Shown: positions 6,748 through 14,480 of the stretch, piece by piece
Layout of the letters: each line of letters starts with the position of its first letter
How positions within the stretch are numbered: the stretch's first letter is position 1
IMG/VR virus record: IMGVR_UViG_3300042368_000426
Span: 1 to 31,691 of that record
Origin: a virus
DNA length: 31,691 bases
Strand: one strand, 5' to 3'
Made by a program: the position numbers and the translations under genes
The notes under the pieces: model-generated
What the model saw: only the letters and a program-made list of their open reading frames with translations
Told to the model about the DNA's origin: nothing
Database searches by the model: none

Positions 6748-6953
6748 AATTTAAAATACTTTTGGACACATTGAAGCCTTTCTATATTCTCTATAAATTT
6801 ATTTTTATGTTTTCAGAAAAAATAAAAATGTTTAAAAAATTGAAAATAATACGTCCATAAGTCCTAACCTTAGAAAATATTACGTTTTATTCTGCCCTAA
6901 ATAAAAAAATAATAAAACCAATAAATATTTATGTAAATTCAAACATTTATTTT
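6748..6953 (+). other. A+T-rich gene-free spacer with 12-bp palindrome
   Basis: I find no credible gene here; the only ATG frames are under 20 codons. The stretch is extremely A+T-rich. A perfect 12-bp palindrome, ATAAATATTTAT, lies at 6921-6932, overlapping where the -33 region of the 6954 promoter should be, so it could be an operator. A close direct repeat of GTCC around ATAA occurs near 6854-6865. The spacer separates two replication-gene blocks and is a possible origin or control region, but nothing proves it. Confidence 0.4.
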
Positions 6954-6961
6954 TATCTTTG
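6954..6961 (+). promoter_or_regulatory. Promoter -7 element for primase operon
   Basis: TATCTTTG matches the Bacteroidota -7 consensus TAnnTTTG. A recognisable TTTA lies about 22 bases upstream (6928-6931), inside the 12-bp palindrome 6921-6932. The predicted start of transcription is near 6966, exactly where the first leader hairpin begins. It would drive the leader and the genes from 7139 onward. Confidence 0.65.
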
Positions 6962-6965
6962 TGCT

Positions 6966-7138
6966 ATTCAGTTAACGCCTGAATAATGATGCCTGCACTA
7001 TGGTCGGTTTGTCGCCAGAAGCAGGTACAATGAAAATTACAACATTTGCTTTAGAGGGGTTTATGTTGTTTAAATATTACTTAACTAATAGCCTTTTGAT
7101 TTCTGCCTCTAACAGTTATTAAAAGGCATTATTTTTTT
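6966..7138 (+). promoter_or_regulatory. Structured 5' leader with terminator abutting the start codon
   Basis: From the 5' end: ATTCAG (6966-6971) pairs with CTGAAT (6979-6984). GCCTGC (6991-6996) pairs with GCAGGT (7021-7026), with an inner TGG/CCA. ACAACAT (7039-7045) pairs with ATGTTGT (7063-7069). GCCTTTT (7091-7097) pairs with AAAAGGC (7121-7127), followed by ATTATTTTTTT and then the ATG at 7139. The loop of the third hairpin contains TTAGAGG (7051-7057), and the loop of the terminator contains CCTCTAA (7106-7112), a perfect 7-bp complement. This suggests a kissing-loop or antiterminator switch acting on transcription into the primase operon. Confidence 0.6.
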
Positions 7139-7405
7139 ATGCAAATAGTTTGTAAAAAATGCGGAACGGTTGACGATTATAGAACCGAAGTAAAAGCCAA
7201 TAATCATTGTGCTTACTGTAACTCCTGTGGTTCATTTATTAAAAACATTCCTGTTTCAAAGCCTAAAATGCACTTTGGAAAGTATACAGGTCAATATATT
7301 GATGAGATAACAGATAGGCAATATCTACAATGGGCATTTAATAACCTCGAAAAGTTAAATGCAAGAACCAGAGATGCTATTCAAAAACAATTAAACAGCC
7401 TATAA
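7139..7405 (+). CDS. Zinc-finger protein with DUF3820-like domain (88 aa)
   Basis: The N-terminal third carries a Cys cluster (C5-x2-C8, then C24-x2-C27-x2-C30) for one zinc ion. Residues 44-70 (MHFGKYTGQYIDEI...YLQWAF) match the DUF3820-like pattern F-G-K-Y-x-G-x-x-I-x-x-I-x-x-x-Y-L-x-W, found in phage and exonuclease-X-related proteins. The ATG lies directly after the leader's U-tract, and the stop overlaps the primase-helicase ATG (TAATG), so the two are coupled. A replication accessory role is likely from context; the molecular activity is unknown. Confidence 0.7.
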   Translation: MQIVCKKCGTVDDYRTEVKANNHCAYCNSCGSFIKNIPVSKPKMHFGKYTGQYIDEITDRQYLQWAFNNLEKLNARTRDAIQKQLNSL

Positions 7406-9762
7406 TGATAACATATTTTAAAAACATTAAGGCTACATCCACGCCTTTTTACAAGCCTATTCAAGTGGCTATTGATAGAATAAAATCAGGAGTTTCTGCT
7501 GAACTTATTAATAAAATTAGAACTGAAACAGATAAGGATAAACGAAATCAGTTAAAACAGAATTTACCAAGTATTTGTTTTTCTGGTAAATTTCAACAAC
7601 GTAATGATGATGGTTGCCTTGAACATTCAGGTTTTATTTGTTTAGACTTTGATAAGTACGAAAATAATGATTTTGAAGCGGATAGGAAAATGCTTTGTAA
7701 TGATAAGTTTACCTACATTCTTTTTACTTCACCAAGTGGCGATGGCTTAAAAGTTATAATAAAAATACCTGCTGAAAAAGAAAATCATCGTGCATATTTT
7801 AAAGCATTAAAAGAATATTACGATAATCCACATTTTGACGTTTCAAGTATAAACATTAGTAGGGTATGTTATGAAAGTTATGACCCTAATATTTACGTAA
7901 ATACTAATGCTGAAATATGGAAAGACAAAGTAGATATTGAGCCATTAGATAAGTCGGAAACTAAGCCAGTAATTATAATGAAATCATCTAATAAGATAAT
8001 TCAGAATTTGCAGGTTTGGTTTGATAAAAAATATTCAATGCAAGAGGGCAAACGCAATGCTTCATTATTTGCTTTTGCTAAGTCAATGAATGACTTTGGT
8101 GTAGATAAATTTGATTGCATTTCACATTTATTAAAATATGAGCAACAAGATTTTTCAGAACGTGAAATAAAGAGAATTATTGATAGTGCCTATTCTGATA
8201 TATCTAAATTTGGTACACGATACTTTGAAGATAACCAAACTAAAGAGTTTATAGAAGAACAAATAAAATCAGGTAAATCAAAAAAGAAAATAATACAAGA
8301 GTTATCTGATAACTATTCTGAAACAGAAATAGAAAATGCAATAGATGAACTTAAAACCAATGTTTCGGTTGCTGAATTTTGGCAATATGATGACAAAGGA
8401 AAAGTAAAGATTTCAAATATTAAGTTTAAACAATTTTTAGAACAAAACGGATTTAAAAAATTATATCCAGAAGGTAGTGAAAATTTTGTATTTATTAGAG
8501 TTCAAAATAACCTAATTGAAAATACAACGCCAGAACTTATTAAAGATTTTGTTTTAAATTATTTATACAATAAATCTGCACAGGCATATGAATACATGAG
8601 TAGTGCCACTAAGTATTTTAAAGAGGATTATTTGAATTTTCTTGAAACATCAAACATATCATTTTACGAAGATAATATTGATAGCGGTGTTCTTTATTTT
8701 AGGAATGTGGCAGTATTGATTAATAAAGACAATATTCAGCAAATAGACTATTTAAACTTAGATGGGTACTTATGGAAAAAACATATTATTGATAGAGATT
8801 TTGTTTTGTCAAATTTTGACAAGTCTGATTTTGTCAAGTTTATTGAATTGATTTCAGGTAATGATGAGCAGAAAATAAATAGCATGAAGTCAACTATTGG
8901 TTATTTATTGCATGGCTTTAAAACAAGTGCAAATAATAAAGCAGTAATTTTTAATGATGAAACAATAAGTGAAAACCCAAACGGAGGAAGTGGAAAAGGT
9001 ATAATTTGCAATGCTATTTCGCATATAAAAAGAGTATCAGTATTAGATGGTAAACAATTTAATTCTAACAAGCCATTTCCATATCAAACAGTTGGTGCAG
9101 ACACTCAAGTATTGGTTTTTGATGACGTAATGAAAAACTTTGAGTTTGAAAGTTTATTTAGTTTAGTTACCGAAGGCATTACACTTGAAAAGAAAAATAA
9201 AGATGCCGTTAAACTTCCTGTTAAGCGTTCACCTAAAATTATAATTACAACAAATTATACTATTGGAGGTGTTGGTGGTTCACATGAGCGTAGAAAATGG
9301 GAAGTTGAATTATCTTCTTATTTTAGCGCAAAGCACACGCCATTAGATGAATTTAATAGAATGATGTTTGATGATTGGAGTGAGAGGGATTGGCAAATGT
9401 TTGACAACTTTATGATTAATTGTTATCAATACTATTTATCAAATGGATTAGTTAAACATGAATTTCAAAACCTTGAAGTACGTAAATTTATTAAGGCAAC
9501 ATCATTTGAATTTTATGAATATAGTCAAGATAACAATTTGCCTTTAAATCAAAGAATTGATAAAAAAGTATTATTTAATAGTTTCTTAGATGAATATCAG
9601 GATTTTAAAAAGTGGCTTACTCAAAAGAAATTTAGCGCATGGCTTGAGGTATTTGGTAACTATCATAAATACAAAATATTTACAGGTAAAACAGGCGATA
9701 TGAGATGGATTGAATTTTCAACAGATAAACCAATAGAAGATGACACATTCAGCGATTTCTAA
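7405..9762 (+). CDS. Primase-helicase (BT4734/VirE-like N-terminus, SF3 helicase)
   Basis: A 785-residue replication protein. Residues 1-170 resemble the BT4734/VirE N-terminal primase-like domain of Bacteroidota elements: ICLDFDKY (78-85, D81 and D83 as likely metal ligands) and SPSGDGLKVIIK (109-120). Residues 195-270 form a helical PriCT-like linker (KRNASLFAFAKSM, REIKRIIDSAY). Residues 480-680 are an SF3/D5-type helicase: Walker A GGSGKG (527-532), Walker B VLVFDDV (569-575), sensor IIITTNY (612-618) and arginine-finger region HERRKWEVEL (627-636). The primase and helicase are thus in one chain, as in P4 alpha. It should prime and unwind at the phage origin and be the main replication enzyme. 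Confidence 0.85.
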   Translation: MITYFKNIKATSTPFYKPIQVAIDRIKSGVSAELINKIRTETDKDKRNQLKQNLPSICFSGKFQQRNDDGCLEHSGFICLDFDKYENNDFEADRKMLCNDKFTYILFTSPSGDGLKVIIKIPAEKENHRAYFKALKEYYDNPHFDVSSINISRVCYESYDPNIYVNTNAEIWKDKVDIEPLDKSETKPVIIMKSSNKIIQNLQVWFDKKYSMQEGKRNASLFAFAKSMNDFGVDKFDCISHLLKYEQQDFSEREIKRIIDSAYSDISKFGTRYFEDNQTKEFIEEQIKSGKSKKKIIQELSDNYSETEIENAIDELKTNVSVAEFWQYDDKGKVKISNIKFKQFLEQNGFKKLYPEGSENFVFIRVQNNLIENTTPELIKDFVLNYLYNKSAQAYEYMSSATKYFKEDYLNFLETSNISFYEDNIDSGVLYFRNVAVLINKDNIQQIDYLNLDGYLWKKHIIDRDFVLSNFDKSDFVKFIELISGNDEQKINSMKSTIGYLLHGFKTSANNKAVIFNDETISENPNGGSGKGIICNAISHIKRVSVLDGKQFNSNKPFPYQTVGADTQVLVFDDVMKNFEFESLFSLVTEGITLEKKNKDAVKLPVKRSPKIIITTNYTIGGVGGSHERRKWEVELSSYFSAKHTPLDEFNRMMFDDWSERDWQMFDNFMINCYQYYLSNGLVKHEFQNLEVRKFIKATSFEFYEYSQDNNLPLNQRIDKKVLFNSFLDEYQDFKKWLTQKKFSAWLEVFGNYHKYKIFTGKTGDMRWIEFSTDKPIEDDTFSDF

Positions 9763-10210
9763 ACTTGTAGAATTAAAGAAGCAACATTACCGAACTGAAT
9801 ATCCGAATATGCCAGAACATACACTGCCAACGCCAAAGTATTTAGATAAGACAGCTAACGGATTGACTAAATGCGTTATTGACTTTATTACTTTATCAGG
9901 AGGAATGGCAGAAAGAATATCCAATACAGGTCGATATGTAGATGGTAGGGTTAAATATATCGATGTATTAGGGCATACACGAGAATTTGGAAGCGGTAAA
10001 TGGATAAAAGGTAGCGGAACTTTAGGCACTGCCGACATTAGCGCAGTAGTTAATGGAAAGACTATAAAAATTGAAATAAAAATAGGCAAAGACAGGCAAA
10101 GCGAACATCAAAAAAAGTATCAAGAAATGATTGAACGTGCAGGCGGTGAGTATTGGATAGTGAAGAATTTTGAAGAATTTTATAATAGATTTTTAAACAT
10201 AAATAACTAA
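9740..10210 (+). CDS. VRR-NUC/PD-(D/E)xK nuclease
   Basis: The C-terminal half shows the PD-(D/E)xK core: GTADI (96-100, D99), IEIK (111-114, E112 and K114), and Q124 in SEHQKKYQEMIERAGG, ending in YWIVKNFEEFY. The spacing and the helix after the catalytic Lys match small VRR-NUC and Hjc-like nucleases. It likely cuts branched or flap DNA during replication. It overlaps the primase-helicase gene by 23 bases and probably works with it. Exact substrate cannot be told from sequence. Confidence 0.78.
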   Translation: MTHSAISKLVELKKQHYRTEYPNMPEHTLPTPKYLDKTANGLTKCVIDFITLSGGMAERISNTGRYVDGRVKYIDVLGHTREFGSGKWIKGSGTLGTADISAVVNGKTIKIEIKIGKDRQSEHQKKYQEMIERAGGEYWIVKNFEEFYNRFLNINN

Positions 10211-10219
10211 ATTTACAAC

Positions 10220-10462
10220 ATGGAAAAGAAGTACGTAGGCAACAGCCGTAACATTCAAGGCAAGTTTGGAGAAATCCAAAAGATTAGCTTCAGCCGAAAA
10301 GATTTAGAGGTATTACTCGATAACCTAAATGAAAAAGGCTATGTCAATTTAAACCGAGTTGCTAAAAAAGAAACAGATAAGTACGGCAATACTCATTACA
10401 TGGTAATTGACGAATGGAAGCCAGCAGCAACTACTAACGATGGGTTTAATATGCCGTTCTGA
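10220..10462 (+). CDS. Hypothetical replication-associated protein (80 aa)
   Basis: Nine bases after the nuclease stop. The body is charged (FSRKDLEVLLDNLNEKGYVNL, beta-alpha pattern) and the last residues are DGFNMPF. This resembles the acidic-Pro-Phe tip by which SSB proteins recruit partners, although the tip is less acidic and no clear OB fold can be asserted. Its stop shares one base with the next ATG. It is probably a small DNA-metabolism protein; the SSB comparison is a weak inference. Confidence 0.6.
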   Translation: MEKKYVGNSRNIQGKFGEIQKISFSRKDLEVLLDNLNEKGYVNLNRVAKKETDKYGNTHYMVIDEWKPAATTNDGFNMPF

Positions 10463-10632
10463 TGAAATACTTAATACCTATACTCTTATTTATTTCGTGT
10501 GCTAAACAACCATGTACTACTTCAGCTACCTGCAATGACGGCAGGTTAGAGTTTGGTGATAAATGCGAACTTTGTAAAGGTATAGGAATTAAGTATATTT
10601 ACGATTGTGAAGGTAAAATTATTAACTGTTAA
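10462..10632 (+). CDS. Small Cys-rich lipoprotein (56 aa)
   Basis: The ATG overlaps the previous stop (TGATG). MKYLIPILLFISC gives a basic n-region, hydrophobic core and a lipobox-like FISC with Cys at residue 13, so signal peptidase II processing is likely. The mature part has six further cysteines including C35-x2-C38 (KCELCKG), suggesting disulfides or a small zinc site. A phage lipoprotein in the envelope could act in superinfection exclusion or lysis, but this is only by analogy. Confidence 0.65.
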   Translation: MKYLIPILLFISCAKQPCTTSATCNDGRLEFGDKCELCKGIGIKYIYDCEGKIINC

Positions 10633-10641
10633 ATAAAACTT

Positions 10642-10989
10642 ATGATTACACTACACTATGCAATGTTAGGCACTTCAATTATTTTAGAATTAGAATTTGA
10701 AGCCATTTTACCTTTAGCTTACGATGTTTTAGAAAAAGTATCTAAAGGCAAACCTAAAGTATATTTGCTTTCATTTTATGATGAAGTAAATAAAAAAGAT
10801 TTAACATTTGTTTCAGAACATGGCGATTTTATAGCAGACATTTTAAGAAATACACATGCTTCATTTGATGCAAGTTTTGCAACAGACATATACGTTCAAG
10901 AATATGAAAGCTATGAAGAAGCCTATTTAGTTGCTCTTAATATGGCTGAAGTTAGCCCTTTGTGTTATACTGATAATTCTTTAAATTAG
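10642..10989 (+). CDS. Hypothetical protein (115 aa)
   Basis: Starts nine bases after the lipoprotein gene. Soluble, acidic, with mixed alpha/beta composition and a Glu/Tyr-rich stretch (VQEYESYEEAYLVAL, about residues 85-99). No motif that I recognise. It lies at the end of the replication block just before the small genes that lead into the packaging module. Confidence 0.6.
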   Translation: MITLHYAMLGTSIILELEFEAILPLAYDVLEKVSKGKPKVYLLSFYDEVNKKDLTFVSEHGDFIADILRNTHASFDASFATDIYVQEYESYEEAYLVALNMAEVSPLCYTDNSLN

Positions 10990-10991
10990 TA

Positions 10992-11108
10992 ATGAGAAAA
11001 GACACTAACCAAGTTAAGACAAAATTTGGCAAAAGAAGGGGTGGCAAAGCAAAGAAAAGATATTCGCCTAAGGATAAGCAAGTTAAAAAAAGCGTAGGAC
11101 AAGGATAA
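10992..11108 (+). CDS. Very basic 38-residue protein
   Basis: A 38-codon frame beginning ATG AGA AAA two bases after the preceding stop. The product is extremely Lys/Arg/Gly-rich (KFGKRRGGKAKKRYSPKDK around residues 11-29), so it should bind nucleic acid or be a charge-neutralising peptide. The opposite-strand frame here (10986-11243) is a shadow. I recall similar short basic proteins near terminase genes in Bacteroidota phages, but their function is unknown. Confidence 0.5.
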   Translation: MRKDTNQVKTKFGKRRGGKAKKRYSPKDKQVKKSVGQG

Positions 11109-11114
11109 AATAAT

Positions 11115-11122
11115 TATATTTG
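11115..11122 (+). promoter_or_regulatory. Candidate late promoter -7 element
   Basis: TATATTTG matches TAnnTTTG, 20 bases upstream of the holin-like gene ATG and just before the packaging genes. No TTTG -33 box is seen 19-21 bases upstream, which would fit a late promoter that needs an activator, or a chance match in A+T-rich DNA. Confidence 0.45.
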
Positions 11123-11142
11123 AATTACAAAAAACAAAAACA

Positions 11143-11304
11143 ATGGAAAAGACATTAGGAGTTATCAGACACGTACTTACATTTGTAGGCGGTATTTTAG
11201 TATCACAAGGATTATTAAGCGAAGGCTTGACATCAGAAATCATTGGCGGTGTACTAACTATCGCCGGAACTGTATGGAGTATTGTTGCTAAGTTTAAGAA
11301 CTAA
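11143..11304 (+). CDS. Pam3-gp28-like putative holin (53 aa)
   Basis: Short protein with a basic start (MEKTLGVIRH), hydrophobic segment LTFVGGILVSQGLL (about 12-25), a polar turn (SEGLTSE), a second segment IIGGVLTIAGTVWSIVA (33-49) and a basic tail KFKN. The I-R-H-x-L-T-x-x-G-G-x-L-V then G-x-x-x-T-x-x-G-x-x-W-S pattern fits the Pam3-gp28 family of putative phage holins. Holins open the inner membrane at lysis. No endolysin is recognised in the window. It has an A-rich leader and a -7 element just upstream, and its stop directly precedes the small terminase gene. Confidence 0.7.
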   Translation: MEKTLGVIRHVLTFVGGILVSQGLLSEGLTSEIIGGVLTIAGTVWSIVAKFKN

Positions 11305-11739
11305 TTGGAAATAGTGGGTAAAAACAAATACATAGAAACACCCGAAAAATTACTATCTCTTTGGGATGAGTATAAACAAAGCGTTGATAACGACTCAATA
11401 GAACAAGCTACGTCAAGAGGGGATGTAGTTAGTGTAAATGTTAAAAATCCACTATTAAGAAGCGGATTTGAAGCGTTTGTATTTAGAAAATATGGATTTA
11501 ATGTTTGTCAATATTTAGATAACCAAGATAATGCTTACACTGAATATCTTGGTGTCATTACGTGTATAAGGAAAGAATGGGAAACAGACCAAATATCTGG
11601 AACCATGACAGGTAGATACAAAGCACCTAATTTAACGGCAAGGTTAAACGGATTGGTAGATAAAAAAGAAATTGAGCAAAATACTAACATAAACGCTTCA
11701 AAGATTATTCTTAGTAACGGAACTGAAATAGAACTGTGA
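11305..11739 (+). CDS. terS: Terminase small subunit
   Basis: 144 residues in the gp3-like small terminase pattern: IETPEKLLSLWDEYK at the start, LRSGFEAFVFRKYG in the middle, then EYLGVITCIRKEWETDQISGTMTGRYKAP..LTARLNGL. This subunit recognises packaging sites and stimulates the large subunit. No ATG is available: a TTG at 11305 immediately follows the holin stop, and a GTG at 11314 is the alternative. Either would give a product within the family length. The stop overlaps the large terminase GTG start by four bases. Confidence 0.85.
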   Translation: MEIVGKNKYIETPEKLLSLWDEYKQSVDNDSIEQATSRGDVVSVNVKNPLLRSGFEAFVFRKYGFNVCQYLDNQDNAYTEYLGVITCIRKEWETDQISGTMTGRYKAPNLTARLNGLVDKKEIEQNTNINASKIILSNGTEIEL

Positions 11740-13037
11740 ACGTAGCATTAAACCAAAACCAAAAGCAGGAAATATTTTTTAACACAGCTATTGATGCTGC
11801 ATTAGGTAAAAACGAATATAGATACTTATTTTATGGTGGTGCTATTAGGGGAGGTAAGTCATTTGTTTGCGCAACTATATTTCTATTCTTTGCTAAAATG
11901 TTTAAAAATTCACGATGGCACATATTTAGGTCGGACTTTCCAGCATTGAGCGCAACTACTATACCTACATTTGAAAAAATAATACTTAACAGTCCACATT
12001 GGCGTTGGAATAGGGATAAATCAAACTACTACTTAGAAAATACAATATCTAAAGGAAAAATATTTTTTAGAGGTGAAAACATTACACATGACCCTGAGCT
12101 AAATGATTTGTTAGGTCTTGAAACAAACGGCATTTGGTTAGAGCAAATAGAAGAACTTAGCGAAAAACTGTTTGAAATAGGCTTATCAAGGTGCGGAAGT
12201 TGGTATATTGACAATATGCCTATGCCCTTAATACTTTCTACTTTTAACCCAACGCAAACATGGGTAAAGCAAAAGGTTTATGAGCCATTTAGAGTTAATG
12301 AACTAAAGCCACCTTACTATTTCTTACAAGCATTGCCAAGTGATAACGCATTTGTAACAAAAGAGCAATGGCAAGGGTGGGGAATGATGGCTGACCGATA
12401 CCAAAAACAGTTTATTGAGGGCGATTGGACTGATTTCGCTGATAAGAATAATTTGTGGGCGTTTGCCTTTGACAAATCAAAACACGTATCTAAACCCGAA
12501 ATAAAAAGAAACGAAATACTTTACTTATCATTTGACTTTAACAAGAACCCGATTACGTGTTCAGTTATTCAGTGGTACGATGAAACCGTTAAGGTATTAG
12601 AGTGTATTAAATTAGAAAATTCAGATATTTACGCTTTATGTGATTATATCTTAGTACACTACCCTCAAATGTTGTACATGGTAACAGGCGATGCAACAGG
12701 AAAGAACACCAGCGCACTTGTAAAAGATAACTTAAACTACTACATAGTCATAAGGCAAAAGTTAGGTGTATCAAATAATCAGCTAATGATACCAAGTGTC
12801 AACCCACGATTAGAAGATAACCAAGTATTAGTAAATTCAATATTGGCTAACTATAAGGTTGAAATACATGAGGAAAAGGCAAAGCACTTAATATTTGATT
12901 TAATGAACGTAAGAACAACACCAGAGGGGGGCATTGAGAAGTCTAATCGTCAAGATAAAGCACAACAGGCTGATGCTCTCGATACTTTTCGTTATTTTTG
13001 TAACACTTATTTGCAAAACTTTCTTAATTTTATATAA
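11736..13037 (+). CDS. terL: Terminase large subunit
   Basis: 433 residues with the packaging ATPase and nuclease. Walker A GGAIRGGKS (34-42), Walker B region GIWLEQIEE (132-140), coupling motif LSTFNP (167-172). The RNase H-like nuclease acidic sites are LSFDFNKNP (about 261-269), TGDATGKN (about 314-321) and DALDTFRYF near the C-terminus. It starts at GTG 11736, overlapping the small subunit by four bases, and ends one base into the next gene. It cuts concatemeric DNA and drives it into the prohead through the portal. Confidence 0.95.
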   Translation: MNVALNQNQKQEIFFNTAIDAALGKNEYRYLFYGGAIRGGKSFVCATIFLFFAKMFKNSRWHIFRSDFPALSATTIPTFEKIILNSPHWRWNRDKSNYYLENTISKGKIFFRGENITHDPELNDLLGLETNGIWLEQIEELSEKLFEIGLSRCGSWYIDNMPMPLILSTFNPTQTWVKQKVYEPFRVNELKPPYYFLQALPSDNAFVTKEQWQGWGMMADRYQKQFIEGDWTDFADKNNLWAFAFDKSKHVSKPEIKRNEILYLSFDFNKNPITCSVIQWYDETVKVLECIKLENSDIYALCDYILVHYPQMLYMVTGDATGKNTSALVKDNLNYYIVIRQKLGVSNNQLMIPSVNPRLEDNQVLVNSILANYKVEIHEEKAKHLIFDLMNVRTTPEGGIEKSNRQDKAQQADALDTFRYFCNTYLQNFLNFI

Positions 13038-13393
13038 TGGCAGCAATATTTGAAGATTGTTCGGTGTGTTTACAGCAGGAATTAAAATCATGTGCTGAAA
13101 GCTATACGATTGATTTAGGTTTAGAGTCTGAAACAACGTATAAGTTAAGAATTGAAGCAATAGACGATAACGTTTATGAGCAAGAAATTACCACCGATGA
13201 AGATGGTGTACTTGAATTTGAAAGTGTTGATTATCCAACAGGACTATTTAACCAATATGCGGGAACGTTTATATTGAAGATATTTGGTGAAAACGAATGT
13301 ATAGCCGAAACATTTTGTAATAATGAAAACGCATGCATAGCAGTAAGTTTTAGAGACAATGTATTGAAAACAGAAATTAAGTGCTGTGATTGA
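13037..13393 (+). CDS. Conserved hypothetical protein after terminase (118 aa)
   Basis: Starts in an ATG overlapping the terL stop by one base. Beta-strand-rich composition, with regularly placed Cys (FEDCSVCLQQELKSC at 6-20, ECIAETFCNNENAC near 90-103, and a final CCD). It reads like a small structural or decoration domain. I do not recognise the family; its place between terL and tail genes suggests a virion or assembly protein. Confidence 0.65.
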   Translation: MAAIFEDCSVCLQQELKSCAESYTIDLGLESETTYKLRIEAIDDNVYEQEITTDEDGVLEFESVDYPTGLFNQYAGTFILKIFGENECIAETFCNNENACIAVSFRDNVLKTEIKCCD

Positions 13394-13649
13394 AACAATA
13401 GTAGTAATTAGCCTATCAATATTTGGACTTCATTACGCAATGAATGGAGATGGTATGATATTAAGTATTATACCAGAATTATTATTTTGGTTGCCTGATT
13501 TTATTCGCAAACCTTTATTTGAATGTGTGGTGTGTATGGCTTCTTTTTGGAGTTTAGTATTTTGGTTTTTCTTAGATTTTAATTTAATTATAACGATATT
13601 AGCGGTAGCGGGTTTAAATTCACTCTTATTGTATTTTTATGACTTGTAA
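13386..13649 (+). CDS. Multi-pass membrane protein (87 aa)
   Basis: GTG start overlapping the previous gene by eight bases. Predicted membrane segments at about 4-20 (TIVVISLSIFGLHYAMN), 50-65 (MASFWSLVFWFFLDFN) and 67-85 (IITILAVAGLNSLLLYFY). The middle carries RKPLFECVVCMASFW with a CxxC, which I recall in small membrane proteins of Bacteroidota phages. Function unknown. A second holin or a membrane effector is possible, but this is a guess. It overlaps the following gene by 11 bases. Confidence 0.6.
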   Translation: MIETIVVISLSIFGLHYAMNGDGMILSIIPELLFWLPDFIRKPLFECVVCMASFWSLVFWFFLDFNLIITILAVAGLNSLLLYFYDL

Positions 13650-13845
13650 CAGCGAATTAGCATTAAATGGGTGGAATTGTACTAAGCCTTGTTCATGTAG
13701 TTGCAAGAACTGTTTAAACTACAAAAAGGGCAATTATACAATAAAGGTTAAAAAGACTACCTACGTTTTAAAAGAAGGTAGCAAAATACTTGCAAGCGGT
13801 AATGAGGTGGATATGGTAAACAAAGTAAACGAATTAGGCTTATGA
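13639..13845 (+). CDS. Small Cys-rich protein (68 aa)
   Basis: The N-terminal 27 residues hold six Cys (C3, C14, C18, C20, C22, C25: WNCTKPCSCSCKNC), which could bind zinc. The C-terminal part (YTIKVKKTTYVLKEGSKILASGNEVDMVNKVNELGL) reads as a small beta-alpha domain. Overlaps both neighbours (11 and 4 bases). Family not recognised. Confidence 0.6.
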   Translation: MTCNSELALNGWNCTKPCSCSCKNCLNYKKGNYTIKVKKTTYVLKEGSKILASGNEVDMVNKVNELGL

Positions 13846-14480
13846 AATGGTTTAAGAAACTATTTAAAAAAGACAAAATAGTAAAAGACGAACTACAACT
13901 TAAATTAGCGTTTACAGTTGGTGGGGTTGATTATTATGAGTTAGAAAATATCTTTAACCTACCTTATCAAAGGGCATTAGAAGCCATTGCTATATACGAA
14001 GAAAACAGAATGAAGATAACCTATGAGTATTTAAAGGCTCATACTAAGGCTATTGACAATATTTTCGCTTTACAGAAGTTTGGTCTAAAGGAGTTCGGTA
14101 AACTGAACCAGCTAAACGAGCAAATGAAAGAGCGTTTAGAGTTTGTAGTTGATACTGATTTAGTGTATAAGTTAGCATCAGTAGTTTACTTTACTAAAGA
14201 TGAAAACCCATATACATACGATGGTAAGGTAGCAATGGATAAGATTAAGGCATGGAAAGAAGCACAAGGTCTTAATGATTTTTTTTTGTCAAAGCCAATA
14301 ATCAACTTGTTGCCTTATTTAAGAGATTGCGATATGAATTTCCAAGTATATTCAGCGGTAACCAATCCCGCAACGGTGAAACATTTGGAAAATATCTTAT
14401 CGAACTTATCGGCAAATCAAAAAGAGATTTACACAGACAAACTGTTTCAATCATTTGTAAAGGAGATGCCACTAAAGTAG
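13842..14480 (+). CDS. Probable tail assembly chaperone (G-like, 212 aa)
   Basis: Mostly helical, acidic/basic protein directly upstream of the tape measure gene, the usual place of tail assembly chaperones. No catalytic motif. Residues 146-148 lie on a T9 run (14279-14287); the canonical -1 slippery heptamer T_TTT_TTT sits in the correct frame at 14279-14285. A -1 slip would swap the last 64 residues for a 100-residue extension ending inside the tape measure gene, like lambda gpG/gpGT. In the unshifted product, NDFFLSKPIINLLPYL continues naturally across the run, so both products may be made. The function call rests on position and the frameshift layout rather than on a recognised family. 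Confidence 0.6.
   Translation: MKWFKKLFKKDKIVKDELQLKLAFTVGGVDYYELENIFNLPYQRALEAIAIYEENRMKITYEYLKAHTKAIDNIFALQKFGLKEFGKLNQLNEQMKERLEFVVDTDLVYKLASVVYFTKDENPYTYDGKVAMDKIKAWKEAQGLNDFFLSKPIINLLPYLRDCDMNFQVYSAVTNPATVKHLENILSNLSANQKEIYTDKLFQSFVKEMPLK
14279..14285 (+). promoter_or_regulatory. Candidate -1 ribosomal frameshift site
   Basis: T_TTT_TTT read in the frame of the 13842 gene, within nine consecutive T (14279-14287); a second heptamer T_TTT_TTG follows at 14282-14288. The -1 frame has a TGA at 14276-14278, directly before the heptamer, and is then open to 14587. I see no convincing downstream pseudoknot. Transcriptional slippage on T9, or an assembly error in the homopolymer, are the alternatives. 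Confidence 0.55.
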
